A DNA stretch of 64,000 bases. Source: Parachlorella kessleri. Lineage: Eukaryota > Chlorophyta > Trebouxiophyceae > Chlorellales > Chlorellaceae. The position numbers and the translations under genes are program-made. The notes beneath the pieces are model-generated. The model was not told where the DNA came from and made no database searches. It worked only from the letters and a program-made list of their open reading frames with translations. The stretch's first letter is position 1; every line of letters begins with the position of its first letter. This document shows positions 11,490 to 22,800 of the stretch, piece after piece. The stretch spans positions 1 to 64,000 of the forward strand of contig BBXU01000870.1 in the NCBI GenBank assembly GCA_001598975.1, in the 5' to 3' direction.

Positions 11490-13275
11490 ATGGTGCTGCC
11501 AGGCCCTGTGTTCGCAGTGAAGCTCCTCGGGCTCGTGCAAGGCGTCTTCTTTACGCTCAGAAGTCGGAAGGCGCTCCATGCCGTCAGAGACAGCGAAGTC
11601 ACAGACTGTTCCGTAGGTAACTGGAGCAAGTGTTTGCCAAGACGTTCAGTTCGGTTGCCGCACTGCACATGATCCTGCCTGCCACCTTGGCAACCTGATG
11701 GATGTTGTCACTCCCCTTTGTTTCGGCCGCTCACAGGTCCCACAAGCTGGCTGCTGACATACCGGCTGCTGGCCTTTGTCTATGCGCTAGCCATCGGCGT
11801 GTGGCAGCTGGCAAGGGTTGGCCCACGCGTGTTTGTTTTCTTCACTGTCTGGAACTGGTGGTTCCTGACCTTCTATTTTGCGCTGGGCTCTTTCCTCAGT
11901 TTCTCAGCATGGCAGCGCCAGCGGAGGCAGCGTTTCGGCCAGGCGGGGGGCGTTGTACCAAGTGACCCGCCTGCGACCACCGTGGGGAAGCTGCTCGTCT
12001 GTATGTATCACATTGAGGCTCCGGTGCGTGCAAGTTGCTTGGACCTCACCAAGAATCGGGCCCGGTGCAGCCCTAGGTCGCGTGTACTACTGCAGCCTGG
12101 TTCAGTGGGCCACCGACGGCAGGTCTCGACAGCAGGCAGCCCTTCCGCTTGCAGCATGCTGTCAACGGAGCGACTGTTAGCGTGGGTTTGACTCTCCCAG
12201 ACGACTAGTATTACTCTTCTCAACATACTGGCAACCTCGTGTTTTTCACACGGTTGTCTTGCCTTATGGCTGCAGCTGGTGTGGGTCATAGACTTCACCA
12301 CCTGGCTGGTGCTGGTGCCGATGCTCCTGGCCGTGGCAGATGACGAGAAGCGCAAGTACTGGGTGGCAGTGATGTACAGCTTCACCAGCTACAATGTGAG
12401 GGGGCCGTGCAAGAGCGTCTGCTTAAAGTCTTATTTATTATTTTTGTACCCGGTGGCAGTGATGTACAGCTTCACCAGCTACAATGTGAGTGAGGCACTG
12501 CCAGGCGTCTTTCCCCAGTATCACCCTTGGTGCTTGTACTGTGGAGTGGAGCGCAAGAGGTCAGGCGTGACTTGGACTGGGTTAGTACTTGCTTCCCTGG
12601 CGGGGCGGGAATTGCGCCGTCATCAGCGGCCCTGCCCTGCTTGTCTACATCCAGCCTTGTGCGCAGTGTAGCTAGTCAGACTCATCAGCTTCGGAAATAG
12701 GATTGCCCGCTAACAGAGTTTTGCTTGTGTCGCCAACAGCAACACGGCTTCAATGCGGTGATGATGCTGGGCGAGCTGGCCCTCAGCCGCCTCCCAGCCA
12801 ACTTCTACATGAGCGGTTACATGGCCCTCTGGCTGTCGGCCTTTGCAGCCTGGTCCACGCTTTTCTTCGCAAGGACCGGCAGGTGGGCAGCCTTGGCAAA
12901 GGCCAACAACCATGTGTGGTGTGGGGGTGTGTGTGGGGGGGGAGCCTTGCCCTTGCCTTACACTGCAGAGAGTGGCTGCTGGGTGTGTGCCACGTGTCTG
13001 GTTGTGTGTTATAAAGTACTGGCTGGTCCGCTTCTACCTACTTTCCGAACGCCGCATCCCATCCCCCCCCCTCCTCGCCGCCCCGGGGTGTCACGTGCAG
13101 GTTTATCTACCCCTTCCTAGACGCCCACAAGCCCTATGCATGGGTGGTGTACCTCTCGCTGTATGCCTCCTTCTGGGCCGCCTTCCTTCTCTTCCTGGGG
13201 CTGCACTGGGCCAAGGGACGACTGCTCGAGCCTGGCCTGGTTAGGAGAGTGAAGCTGCAGCACAAAGTACAGTAG
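11490..13275 (+). CDS. Multi-pass membrane protein, AIG1/FAR-17a or Rolling-stone type
   Basis: Exons 11490-11616, 11737-11996, 12276-12395, 12740-12882 and 13101-13275 (stop TAG) give about 274 residues. Five or six hydrophobic segments are visible: around LLTYRLLAFVYALAIGVW, FFTVWNWWFLTFYFALGS, LVWVIDFTTWLVLVPMLL, the QHGFNAVMMLGELALSR region, and two near the C-terminus. The FNAVMMLGEL motif and IYPFLDAHKPYAW before the last helix resemble the AIG1/ADTRP and Rolling-stone families; some AIG1 members hydrolyse fatty-acid esters. The catalytic state here is unknown. The donor of exon 2 is uncertain: GTCTGT at 11997 keeps the frame, while the better-looking GTATGT at 12001 breaks it. Exon 3's 3' end is duplicated downstream (see repeat entry). 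Confidence 0.72.
12362..12490 (+). repeat. Duplicated exon end with 5' splice site
   Basis: A 39-base block including the end of exon 3 and its GTGAG donor (12362-12400) recurs exactly at 12452-12490, 90 bases downstream. The stretch between the two donors has no stop in the coding frame, so use of the second donor would add 30 residues with the peptide VAVMYSFTSYN repeated. Confidence 0.9.
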
Positions 13276-14964
13276 CTAGTACAGTAGCTGGCTGCTGGCT
13301 CAGCAGGTGAAAAGGTGGACTCCCAAGATTTTGCATGTTGGCCTATGCCAGTTGACCTCTGGGCGTACTCTAGTTGCTGCACTGCAGATGGGCCAGGCGG
13401 TGTGGCCTGAAGTCTTACGTGTTGAGGCTCTTGTCAGTGGTCTTTCGCGTGGTTGTAAGACCCCACGCCTGCGAGTCCTCCTAATAACCCTTCATCTGGC
13501 CTGCTCTTGCCCTTGCAATACCAGCGCCACGCATTTGTGGTCGGGCCTGGTTGATGGTGGCCAAGCAAGTGGACATTACACTACCCGCTGATCGCATTAC
13601 CTGCCACCCTTAGTAAGTACACTAAGGGCGGGACACTCTAACAGGGTTAGGCTACCATATTAGGCAGTAATGGCATGTGAGGTGGGATGCACGTGACAGC
13701 AAGGGCTGACAGCAGTGTGGCGGATGTCAGCTGCGTCAGCCAGCGAAGCCGAAAGCAGAGAATGAGCGAACATGCACGCAGGCCGTAAGCAACATAGCGG
13801 CATCTGTGGCATTAACAAGCGATAACATTGCTCAACATGCACATCCAAAAAGCGCAGAGTGGACATCTGGCCGCTCCAACAACACAGCAACACTGCCACT
13901 CCTCACTGAGTCAGCATCGCTCTAATTCAATATACACAACACCTTCTACTGTACAATGCCTCACCACCAAATCACACAGCCAAAAGAGCTTGCTGCAGAG
14001 GCATCCAGCGCTCCTCAGCGACCAAGACTTTGCACTAGTGGAGTGCCCTAGTCTATTACTAAGTCTGCAGTCAGCACTTACAACGAGGATGACAGCAGAG
14101 CCAGCTCGTGATCCTTTGCAGGTTCACACTGCCTACAGCCGGCGACCCAAGATGTTCTGTGGACACAGAAGCTGCACCTGGCAAGTGAAAGGATACCTAT
14201 CCTGCTGCCGCACATTTCACACTGTACCTACAAAATGTACCTACAAAGGCGCTTGGCATGTACACGTCACAAGAGACACAGAAGCTGTCGGCACCAGGTC
14301 TATGGCCCTACCTCATGCCACCTGGTTACTGGTGCTGGCAGCTCTGCACTTGTGATTACTCAGCTACCTCGTGATGCTGGCTCCCCACTGCCTAGCGGGG
14401 CAGCCACCCCATTCGCCTGTCCCTTGGAGTCCTGCTGCCGTCCATTACCTACCGCCTTGCCACTACTTCCACCACCGCTTGAAGTCGCTGCTGGCGGTGT
14501 TGCTGCTGCTGCTGCTGCTGGGGACATGGGTGCTGGTGCGCTTGGGTCAAAGTGGCTCTTCAAGCCGATCCAGCACTGCACCCAAGCAAGCCAGGCGCAG
14601 CCATCAAGCGACGGTGAGCAGCACTCTCTTTTAAAACCTACTGCTCCAGAGTTCTTATGCAGGCATCAATAACAGTTGGGGCGGATCAGCTAGGGTGTTC
14701 CATGCTGGCAATCTCTTAACCCTGCACTGTCCGTACACCCACTTGCACCCCTTTGACGCACTGCCACGCCTGGCACCCGTGTCGATCGACACATAGCTCA
14801 GGCCTTGGCATACGTGCAGTCGAGCCCCGCTGCGACCTGGCGCTCCTGCTTGCCTTGGCAGACACGAACCACCCACTGGGTACCTCCGGAGAACCCCACA
14901 CTCCATAAAGGGGGGGACAAATTGTCAAGACACAGGTGTATTGTCCAGACACAGGGGTATGGGC
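13276..14964. other. Convergent 3' regions of the AIG1-like and HGD genes
   Basis: No spliced gene found. TGTAA at 13454-13458 suits the upstream plus-strand gene. TTACA (minus-strand TGTAA) at 14078-14082 and 13576-13580 could serve HGD. A repeat remnant (CTGATCGCATTACCTGCCAC) lies at about 13585-13605, and a CTG run at 14500-14520. Open frames here lack family features and splice partners. Confidence 0.5.
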
Positions 14965-17900
14965 CTAGCTGACCTGGTAATAGTTGCGGTCGATGTTGGT
15001 GGCACCCAGGGCTTGAGGCGTAAGGCGAGGCGTGTAGTATGTCTCAAACATGAAAGCCAGCGAGTCCTGCAGAAGGTCAGCATGAAATTAAAGAGGCAAG
15101 AGCAATCACCGAAGGAAAGGTAGCAAGCTTCCAGCCACGGCAGAGTGCCGCTTGGCTGGAAAGCAACAGAAGGGCTCGCCGGTCTCAACTAAGCAGGAGA
15201 GCTCTGGCTGACAGCAGGGTTTGCCTCCTGGCAATGTACCACCCCAACGCCCAACCCCATGTTCTCACCCCTGTGGGGGACCCTCACACAAGGTAGTACC
15301 AGTAGTGAGCAGGCTCCCCCGCCCCTTTGCTACCTACCTTGGGTAGCTGCTGCGGCTGCTCTGCTTGCGGCAGGATGGCCTGCTCGAACGTGGCAGTGTC
15401 CGGGCCGTGGGGGGTCATGCACAGGTGCAGGCTGGCGCCTCCCGGCAGGAAGCCACCCTGCTTGGCATCGTAGGCGCCCCTGATAAGCCCCATGAACTCA
15501 CTCATCACGTTCCTGCGTCAGCACAGCACAGCAGGCACAGCGCTGACACACCATACCAGCTGGGCTTTGGTTGGGTCCATTGCGCGCTGCCCTCGGGCTT
15601 CCCCAAAGCTGTGCTCAACCAATGCAGCACCGCCACTGTCAGGGGCGAGAAGCGTGGAAAGGAGGCGCTGCAGAGCAGGTCAATCCACAACGCATACCCC
15701 CTCAAACTGGCACCGTCCCACAAACCAGCCAGGGGAATAATCTTAGCCAGACCAACGCACTGCTGGGCCGCGCCAAGCCCACAGCACCCCCCATCACCGA
15801 TGGGTGGGCTTACCGGTGGAAGTAGGGCGGCTTGAACGTGTGCTCGGCCACGGTCCAGCGGGGAGGGAAGATCACAAAGTCGGCCACGGCAGTCCCTGCA
15901 CGCACGCAGGCATGGCCGTGGTTGCCACCCTGCGCAGGGCAGCCAGCTAGCCCTCTTCCTGCTGTGGCTTCCTTTGGTCATTGCCGCCGGGTGCTGCTGT
16001 CTGGTCAACACCGTCAACTGCTCAGGCGCACAGCGAGCGTCACTGCACGCTTTGACCGTACTTCGAGCTGATCAGCTGACAGGCATCACAGCTCGACCTG
16101 GGCCCTCCCCTAGGCCTGCCGCAGACACACGTGAATACCAGCAAGACGCAGGTGCATTGCCTGATGGGTGGGAGAACACTCTGTACTGTCAGGCGTAGGC
16201 TCTACCAGGTCTAGCAGGGCAGCAGTCCTGCCCTTACCCGGGATAGGGGAGGGACATGTGAGTACCGTGAAGATGGACGGGTCTGGATGGTCAAAGGACA
16301 CCGCGTTGACGGGGCAGAACTTGGAGAGGTCGTACTTGTAGGGGGTGTAGTTGCCGTGCCAGGCGACCACGTTGAAGGGGGAGAAGGACTGCTCAGCTGC
16401 AGCAGGCCAAAAATGCACGCTGGCATAGAGGGGTACCGCTGATACTAAGTCGGTGGGGCAGTACTAAATGGCAGTACCTCAGGAAAGACCAGGTGCAGCA
16501 TCATGACTCCAGCAGGCTTCATCCATGGGCACGCTTTTTGAGAGACAGCTGCTCTGCCTGATGCTGCTCCATCCTCCAATCTTGTTATGTCACCATGCTG
16601 TCGTCGCTTCCCAGTTCCAGTACGCTATGAGCGTGCCAACATGCAGCATGGCACGGCACCTGACCTGCAAAGAGCTCGCCTTCCAACTTGTGTATGACAG
16701 TGAAGCGGCAGGCCCGGTCCTCAAACCAGGCTTCTGGCGTAAGGAAATCCCGGGGGTTGGCCAGGCCATTGGAACCTACACTCAGTATACAGGACCGCGT
16801 CTCCTCACCCAGTGCCAGCCTCAGGAATTGCGGAGGATAGTGGCGGGGCACGGAGCCGCGGGTGACACATCAGCAACTGCCGACCTCAGCTTGCGAACGC
16901 ATTGCCGGGTCCTGGGAAACTGGCTGGTGCGGCACACACCTGACATGCAACAGAGAACAAACGAGCACTTCCACACAACCCCGACATGCCCCATGCCCAT
17001 GCGCGCTAAGCACAGCTAGCAACGCTTGCCTCGATACCAAATGTGGCACCCCCTCTCGCCTCCTCACACACTTCACACACTGGCCAAACCACATTACACC
17101 CAACCCCCCCACTCTCTGCCATCCTACCTCAGCCCTACGCCTCCCTCTCCCCCACACCACTACAACCACCAGGCTCCCTCACCAATTGGCCCCAGGTCAG
17201 GCAGCGCAAAGTGGGAGCCAAAGACCTCCAACACGTAGCCGCGGGCGCCGCGCCCTCTCTCCTCCCCCAGCGCCACCGAGAAGCGCATGCCGCGCTGCAC
17301 CACCGCCACCTCGCCGGGCGGCACATGCAGCCGCCCAAACTCGGTGGTCAGCAGCAGCGCGCCTGGAAGCATGCCATAGGGCTGTTGTTGGACTCAATGA
17401 AACTCCTATCGGGACGCTCTGTGTTGAACCCTTATTGGGTCTGTGAGTATGGAGTGGGAGGGGCATGCAGGGACGCAGTCGGTAGGAGAGGTACGTAGAG
17501 AGCGGTCAAGCCCGTTGGGCTGGTGCCCACAGCCGAGGTTAGCCGGAGGTCACTACGGTCCCTGCCATGGCAACGGGACACCCCCCAGCTGCAAGTGCAC
17601 GTAGCTTCAGGCATGAGGGCTCACCCTGTTCCGGGACGATGAGCATGTCCCCGTCAGCGTTGGCCAGGCAGCTGTCCTCCATCCCACAGCTGGCTGTGTA
17701 CATGTGGATGGCAAACCCATTCTTGGTGGCGGCACTGCGGATAGGGAGCACTGTGGATGAACTAACTCTGCAGCAAGCTTGCTGTAGCTACGACGACCGT
17801 CCACTGGCACGCAGGGCTAGAGCAGGGGGTAGTACGTAAGACAGGCAGCTGACTTGGGTCGCCATGCTTGGCGCCCTGTCTCAGCTGTCCCTTGCACAGG

Positions 17901-18879
17901 GACCAATCCCCTCCACAGTCGCTAGCAGTTGCCTGCAAGATCTGTTCGCTCCCTTGTGACGGGGAACCTCTGCCCCTCTGACACCACCCCCATCCGGATG
18001 GGGCCCCAAGCAGCCAGCCTCGGCAGCCCACCTGCCGTTGCCGCACACCGTGAACAGCCCCCTGACAAAGTCCACTGGGTCCCCCGGTATCGGGAACGGC
18101 CGCCAGCGCAGCTGGTTGGGCGTGACCACGCCCCGGGAGAAGTCAGCTGTGAGGGTCTCGGCGGGGAACTGAAGCGGATGGAAGGGCTGGTGGGTGACCG
18201 AGGGACGGATGCGGTACAGCCAGCTGCGGCGGTTCTCCCTGCGAATGCGGAGTAATGCAGGCAGGTGAGACCAGCAGGGGGTTATACCAGGTGGAAGCGA
18301 AGGCTCAGGCACAGGCTGGGGCTATCCTAGGAGGCAGCCCCTGCTGGGCGTGCGCCAAGCCGCATGCTGTCAGGCAGTCGCTGTTGTCTATCAGTGTCTG
18401 CTTTGGAAGGGTCTGTCCAGTTCTGTAGTGCTGCCGCACCTGCGAGGGGCTGTGAAGGGAGTTCCGCTTAGCTGCTCCGCATACAACCCATATGGACAGG
18501 TCTGCGGAAGGAACACAGTTCAGGCCGCTCTTGTGGTTTGACAGTCATGCAGGCAACTGACTACTTTCAAGCAACTCATTGAGTGTACTTTGATTGCTGG
18601 TTCACCACGCAACTCATAAGCACCAGGTGTACTGACCCGTGGGTTGTTTTGGCCTTTCGGAAGTGCCCCAGGGAGGGCTTCAGATGCAAACTCGTTGCCT
18701 GCGGCGGTACAATAAAAAGCTGGTAACGGGGAGCAAGATGGGGGAGCATGTACCAGAGGGGTGGGGTCCAAGGCTGAGTAGGCTTTGACACTCCTTCTGC
18801 ACAAGGCGCGAGCGTCGAAAGCACACCCACCAAAGCCCGACATGTAGCGTAGGTCCTCTGGCGTCGCTGCCTTTTCCAT
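14965..18879 (-). CDS. HGD: Homogentisate 1,2-dioxygenase
   Basis: Eleven exons, all in phase: 18879-18831, 18698-18637, 18501-18440, 18238-18032, 17734-17625, 17362-17183, 16775-16665, 16396-16238, 15895-15814, 15512-15338 and 15066-14965, giving 432 residues (human HGD is 445). The enzyme opens the ring of homogentisate with Fe(II) and O2 to give maleylacetoacetate in tyrosine catabolism. Landmarks are [19 protein letters not shown], the SWLYRIRPS segment, [24 protein letters not shown] and [12 protein letters not shown]. The iron ligands known from the human enzyme (His335, Glu341, His371) match His340, Glu346 and His376 here. The active-site His292 matches His297 in SFDHPDPS, with the same 43-residue spacing to the first ligand. 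No plastid transit peptide is evident, so it is probably cytosolic. Confidence 0.96.
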
Positions 18880-19806
18880 GGTGGGCGCTGAGCGTGCAAG
18901 CAGGGCTGATCAGCTGCGATCGAGAAAGGTGTCTGCAAAGAAGATCTGGATGCGTCGCGCCAGATATTATGCGAGGAAAAACAGAAAACGCACATACAAG
19001 GGTTGTGGGTGAACTGTAAGCCTGCGGGCTGCAACTTCTAGGTGGATGACGCGTGATGACGCAAGGGGGGGGGGGGGGGGGGGGGGGGTTGTTTGAAATC
19101 AAAGGTGTACGTCCTAGACAATCGTGTACTCGGCTTCCCTTTCAGCCTGCCTTTGCCAGGCCTTTGTCACCGCAGCTCCCACTGTCTTATTGCCCAGAGG
19201 AGACCTTGGACAAGCGCGCTGGAGGACATACTTGTGTGCTTCAGCGCCTGACGGTGTCTTGCAAGAGGACTGCACAATAATCAGGCCCTTTCCGTACCAT
19301 CAAATGCAGAGGCCTGCTTGCGACTCACACTGTGACAGGTGTGCATGCAGCTATGCCGAAGAAAGAATGCCGCACCAGTGCCCTTGCTTGTCCGGGTCTT
19401 GTCCAAACCCGCCTTTTGCAGGGTATCACACAGCCAAGGCACACATATTAACATAGCCGTGCTGATGGAAGGGAAGGTCGTAGAGCGAGGGCAGACCACA
19501 CCATAACTAAAGCTGACAGCAGTGCTGCCAACAGAAGCTCACACATGGTCGACTCTACCTTGGTTAAGGGATCTGGCCGGACAGTGGCAGCCAGGCAGGG
19601 ACAGGGCCCCCTTTATACACAACCAGGTATGTGAGGCTACCTCTCGACGTGTATTTTACCACTCAGCAATGTCAACAGCTGCTAGGACACCCAATTCGCC
19701 ATGTAAGTCTGGGTACTTCGACCGCCAAGGCCTGAGCTTGGGATTTGATAGAGCAGGGTATATGTACACATGGCCCCTTATGCTGTGAGGAATCCGTGAA
19801 CCTTAG
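18880..19806. other. Intergenic region with a long poly-G tract
   Basis: Holds the HGD 5' flank and the 3' flank of the kelch gene. A 24-base G homopolymer occupies 19065-19088. No coding exon with supporting splice sites or family similarity was found. Confidence 0.5.
19065..19088 (+). repeat. Poly-G tract (24 bases)
   Basis: An uninterrupted G run upstream of HGD. Similar G/C runs occur at 42347-42358 (C12), 55741-55753 (G13) and 62445-62462 (C18), all outside exons. Exact lengths are unreliable in any assembly. Confidence 0.85.
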
Positions 19807-22800
19807 TCAGGCTGAAGCGACGTAGACGAAGACATCTGGGTAGTCAATGTCCAAATACTTGGCCACGCTGCTGCGGGTGCGCTCGGTGCAGGTTTCGGCG
19901 CTGTCGCACACCGAGGATGCCTGGCCTGCAACACGGCATGGCCAGGGGAAAAATTGGCATATACCCAACAGTCCAGGCCTTGCTAACCTCTGCTAACCCA
20001 ACCCAGCTGACCACCCTCTTCTCCCGCTGCTGCGCCACCCTTCCACAAGTGTGCAACTCGCCTGGAAAGGCAACTATGCATGACGACTGGCTTCATTGCA
20101 GCAGACAAAGTCTGCTTCTCATGCTGCGGAGGCAGAGATAAATGACGATTCCTGCCGCAAAGCAAGTACACACTTTGCCGTAGCCGGTTGTGCAACCCCA
20201 GAGTCAGGCTATACAACATCGAGATCTCACGGCAGGCAAGTCCCCTGCACACGCTGCTGCACAGGGCTACCTGCAAGCCTTTTCATAAGGGGAAAGAAAA
20301 ACTATGTGTTCCTCAGCGCACCTCCAAACGCGTACACAAAGCCGTTGGCAAAGGCGGCGTCAAAGCGGAAGCGGGGCTCCGGCATGGGAGCCATGGGCAC
20401 CCACAGGTCGTAGGCAGCTAGGTACAGGTCCACTTGGCTGGTCGCAACCTGCAGGCGACAGACATAAGTCAGAATCCATACGTCGGAATCCAGGAAGGTA
20501 CCAGGTCCACCTGGCTGGTCGCAACCTGCAGGCAACAAGACATAAGTCAGATTCCATACGTCGAAACCCAGAAAGGTACCAGGCCCACTTGGCTGGTCGC
20601 CACCTGAGGGCAACAAGTTGGACGGAGCCTTGTCAGCATCCAAGACGGCCGTCGCCCTGGCACGGATGTAGTGCACGGCGTGGCGTCCAACCAAGCCGGG
20701 CTAAAGCGTCCCCTCATCCACTGCTAAAGGACTTCACAACTGGACATCCACCAGCCCATGCGGAATGGGCCCCTGAGGGGCCTCTCAAAAGTCCAGAGCA
20801 CAGGAAGCAGGCCGGCCGACACCCATACAGGCCCATGGAGTCGGCAGCGCTGCGGGCGATGCCACTGGGCCAGGGCAGCGGAGTGGCAGGCTGACCTCGG
20901 TGCGTGTCTGGGTGTTGGTCTCGCCGCCCATGACCATCATGCGGTCCCCGGGTAGCTGCACCAGCGCATTGTCGCCTCGGGCCTGCGGGGATGCAAGGGC
21001 AACAGGCAGGCCAATACTGACATGCGTCGCTTCGGCTATCCCCTTTGGCAGGCAGGAAGCAGGCAGACAGGCAGACTCCAAACTCCCCGGCTTCGCACAC
21101 CCGTGGCCCACACCCAAGAGGAGATCCAGAAAAAGAATGCCAGGCACCCACTGGAAGCCGCAGCTGGCACCATGCCTGCTCACAAAGTGCCTGCCAGGCT
21201 GTAAGCCCCCAGAGATTGTAAATGATGCTGACAGAGTGCCCACCTGGGGGATGGGGGCCAGCGTTGTCCAGTCACCGGTCTTGGGGTCGTAGGCCTCCAC
21301 CTCGGTCCTATAGGAAGGCAAAAGCAGCGCAAGCCCTTGCATTTGTGCGACAGTGTGCATAAAGTCAATTGCCCCGCCAGTGTTGCAGGAGGACCTTCCA
21401 ACTCTGTGAAAGGGGATTGTGGCTGCTAAGGGAAGCTTGCAGAGTTCGTGCGAGAAGACTTGCAAAAGCCAATGCGCACACAGACTTTGCCCGATCGACC
21501 CCATCTGGCAGCACAGCATGCAGTTAAGCAAGCACCCTGTGGGCGAGCAGGCAAGCGCAAAGTGTGCTGGCGTCATGAGCTGCTGCGGATGGGGGGGAGG
21601 GGGGCCCGACCTTTAGCAGCACGCCTGCTTGCCTGAAGGCGCTGGGCAGCCACTGGCCGGTGGGGTCGTAGTAACCTCCCACCATCAGGAACTTGGACTG
21701 GAAGGCGGCACACATGAGGTCGCCACGGGGGGTGGGCATGGGGCGGGCAACCTGTGCGCGGCACATTACCTAAGGACGTGGTTCTGAGGCGCGTGGCTTG
21801 GTGTTACACTCCCTGGATCTCCAAAGTGTGCATCAGCCCATAGGATGAAGGGTAATATGTGTCAGGGAACAGCGGTCGGTTCCTCGGGCCGCACAGCGGG
21901 CTCCCAGCAGGCAACCCTGCTTAGAGCGGAGAGCGGAGATCCAGGGCAGCGCAGCACTGCCAGTCGGGCAAGGCGTGCAAAGCGCACCTCCGTCCAGGCG
22001 CCCACGTCAGGGTCGTACACCTCCACTGTGGCCAGCACGTCAGTGAAGTTGGCGCTGTAGCCACCTGCGATAGCCAGCAGCAGTAACCAAGTCTGAAGGA
22101 GTGCAGGACGAGCTCCACCTTCGGGCTTACCGCTCGCACCATGTCCAATGCTGTGGCTTTACGGTCCAGGCCGCGCCCCAGCACTGCCATGCACCTCCCA
22201 CGCCAAGCTTGCCGTCCAGGAAACCAAGCCGCCATCACCCTGCGGATGATGACCTTGTGAATAACATTGTCCAGAGCCACCCTGCCAGCACCATCCTGCC
22301 AACGCTACCCAGCAGCGGCGGCAGTAGCAGCAGCAGCAGCAGAAGCCGGAGCCGGAGCGCACCTCCGATGTACAGCTTGCCGTCCAGGGCTGCCATGCAG
22401 GCGTCAGACCGGGGGGTCACCAGGCCCGCCTGTGACATAGACCAGGTGTTGGCGGCGATGTCATAGACCAGCATCTCCTCAGCGGGCACAGCAGCGCCTG
22501 CGCAGGGCAGCCAGTAACTCAGCTACGCAGCTAGGGTTTCAGCAGTGCAGTGGGGCAGCCGTGCCGGAGGGCATGCCAGGTGGCAGCACCTGTGCACAGT
22601 TTCCAGTTCCAGCCCAGACTCAGTTCCGCTCGCCTAACAACAATGCAACCAACACCCACAAGCTGGTCTTAAGATCTTACATCATCAACAGAAAAGCTAA
22701 GAAAAAAAGAAGGAATGTCATAAAAATCATAAAACAAGAGCAGGCATCCATCTGCAGGGTCCATCCTGGCATTCTACTCACTGTCATTGGAGCTGAAGCC

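Noticed and set aside
13828..14672. Overlapping plus-strand open frames of 145-175 codons
   Set aside because: Low-information Ser/Thr/His-rich composition, no splice partners, no family similarity. They lie in the convergent 3' flank between two well-supported genes.
16862..17498. 194-codon plus-strand frame rich in Pro and His
   Set aside because: It spans an HGD intron and runs antisense to a catalytic-domain exon that is certain.
20304..20894. 196-codon plus-strand open frame
   Set aside because: It is antisense to kelch exons and their tandem-repeat intron; composition is what GC-rich antisense frames produce.
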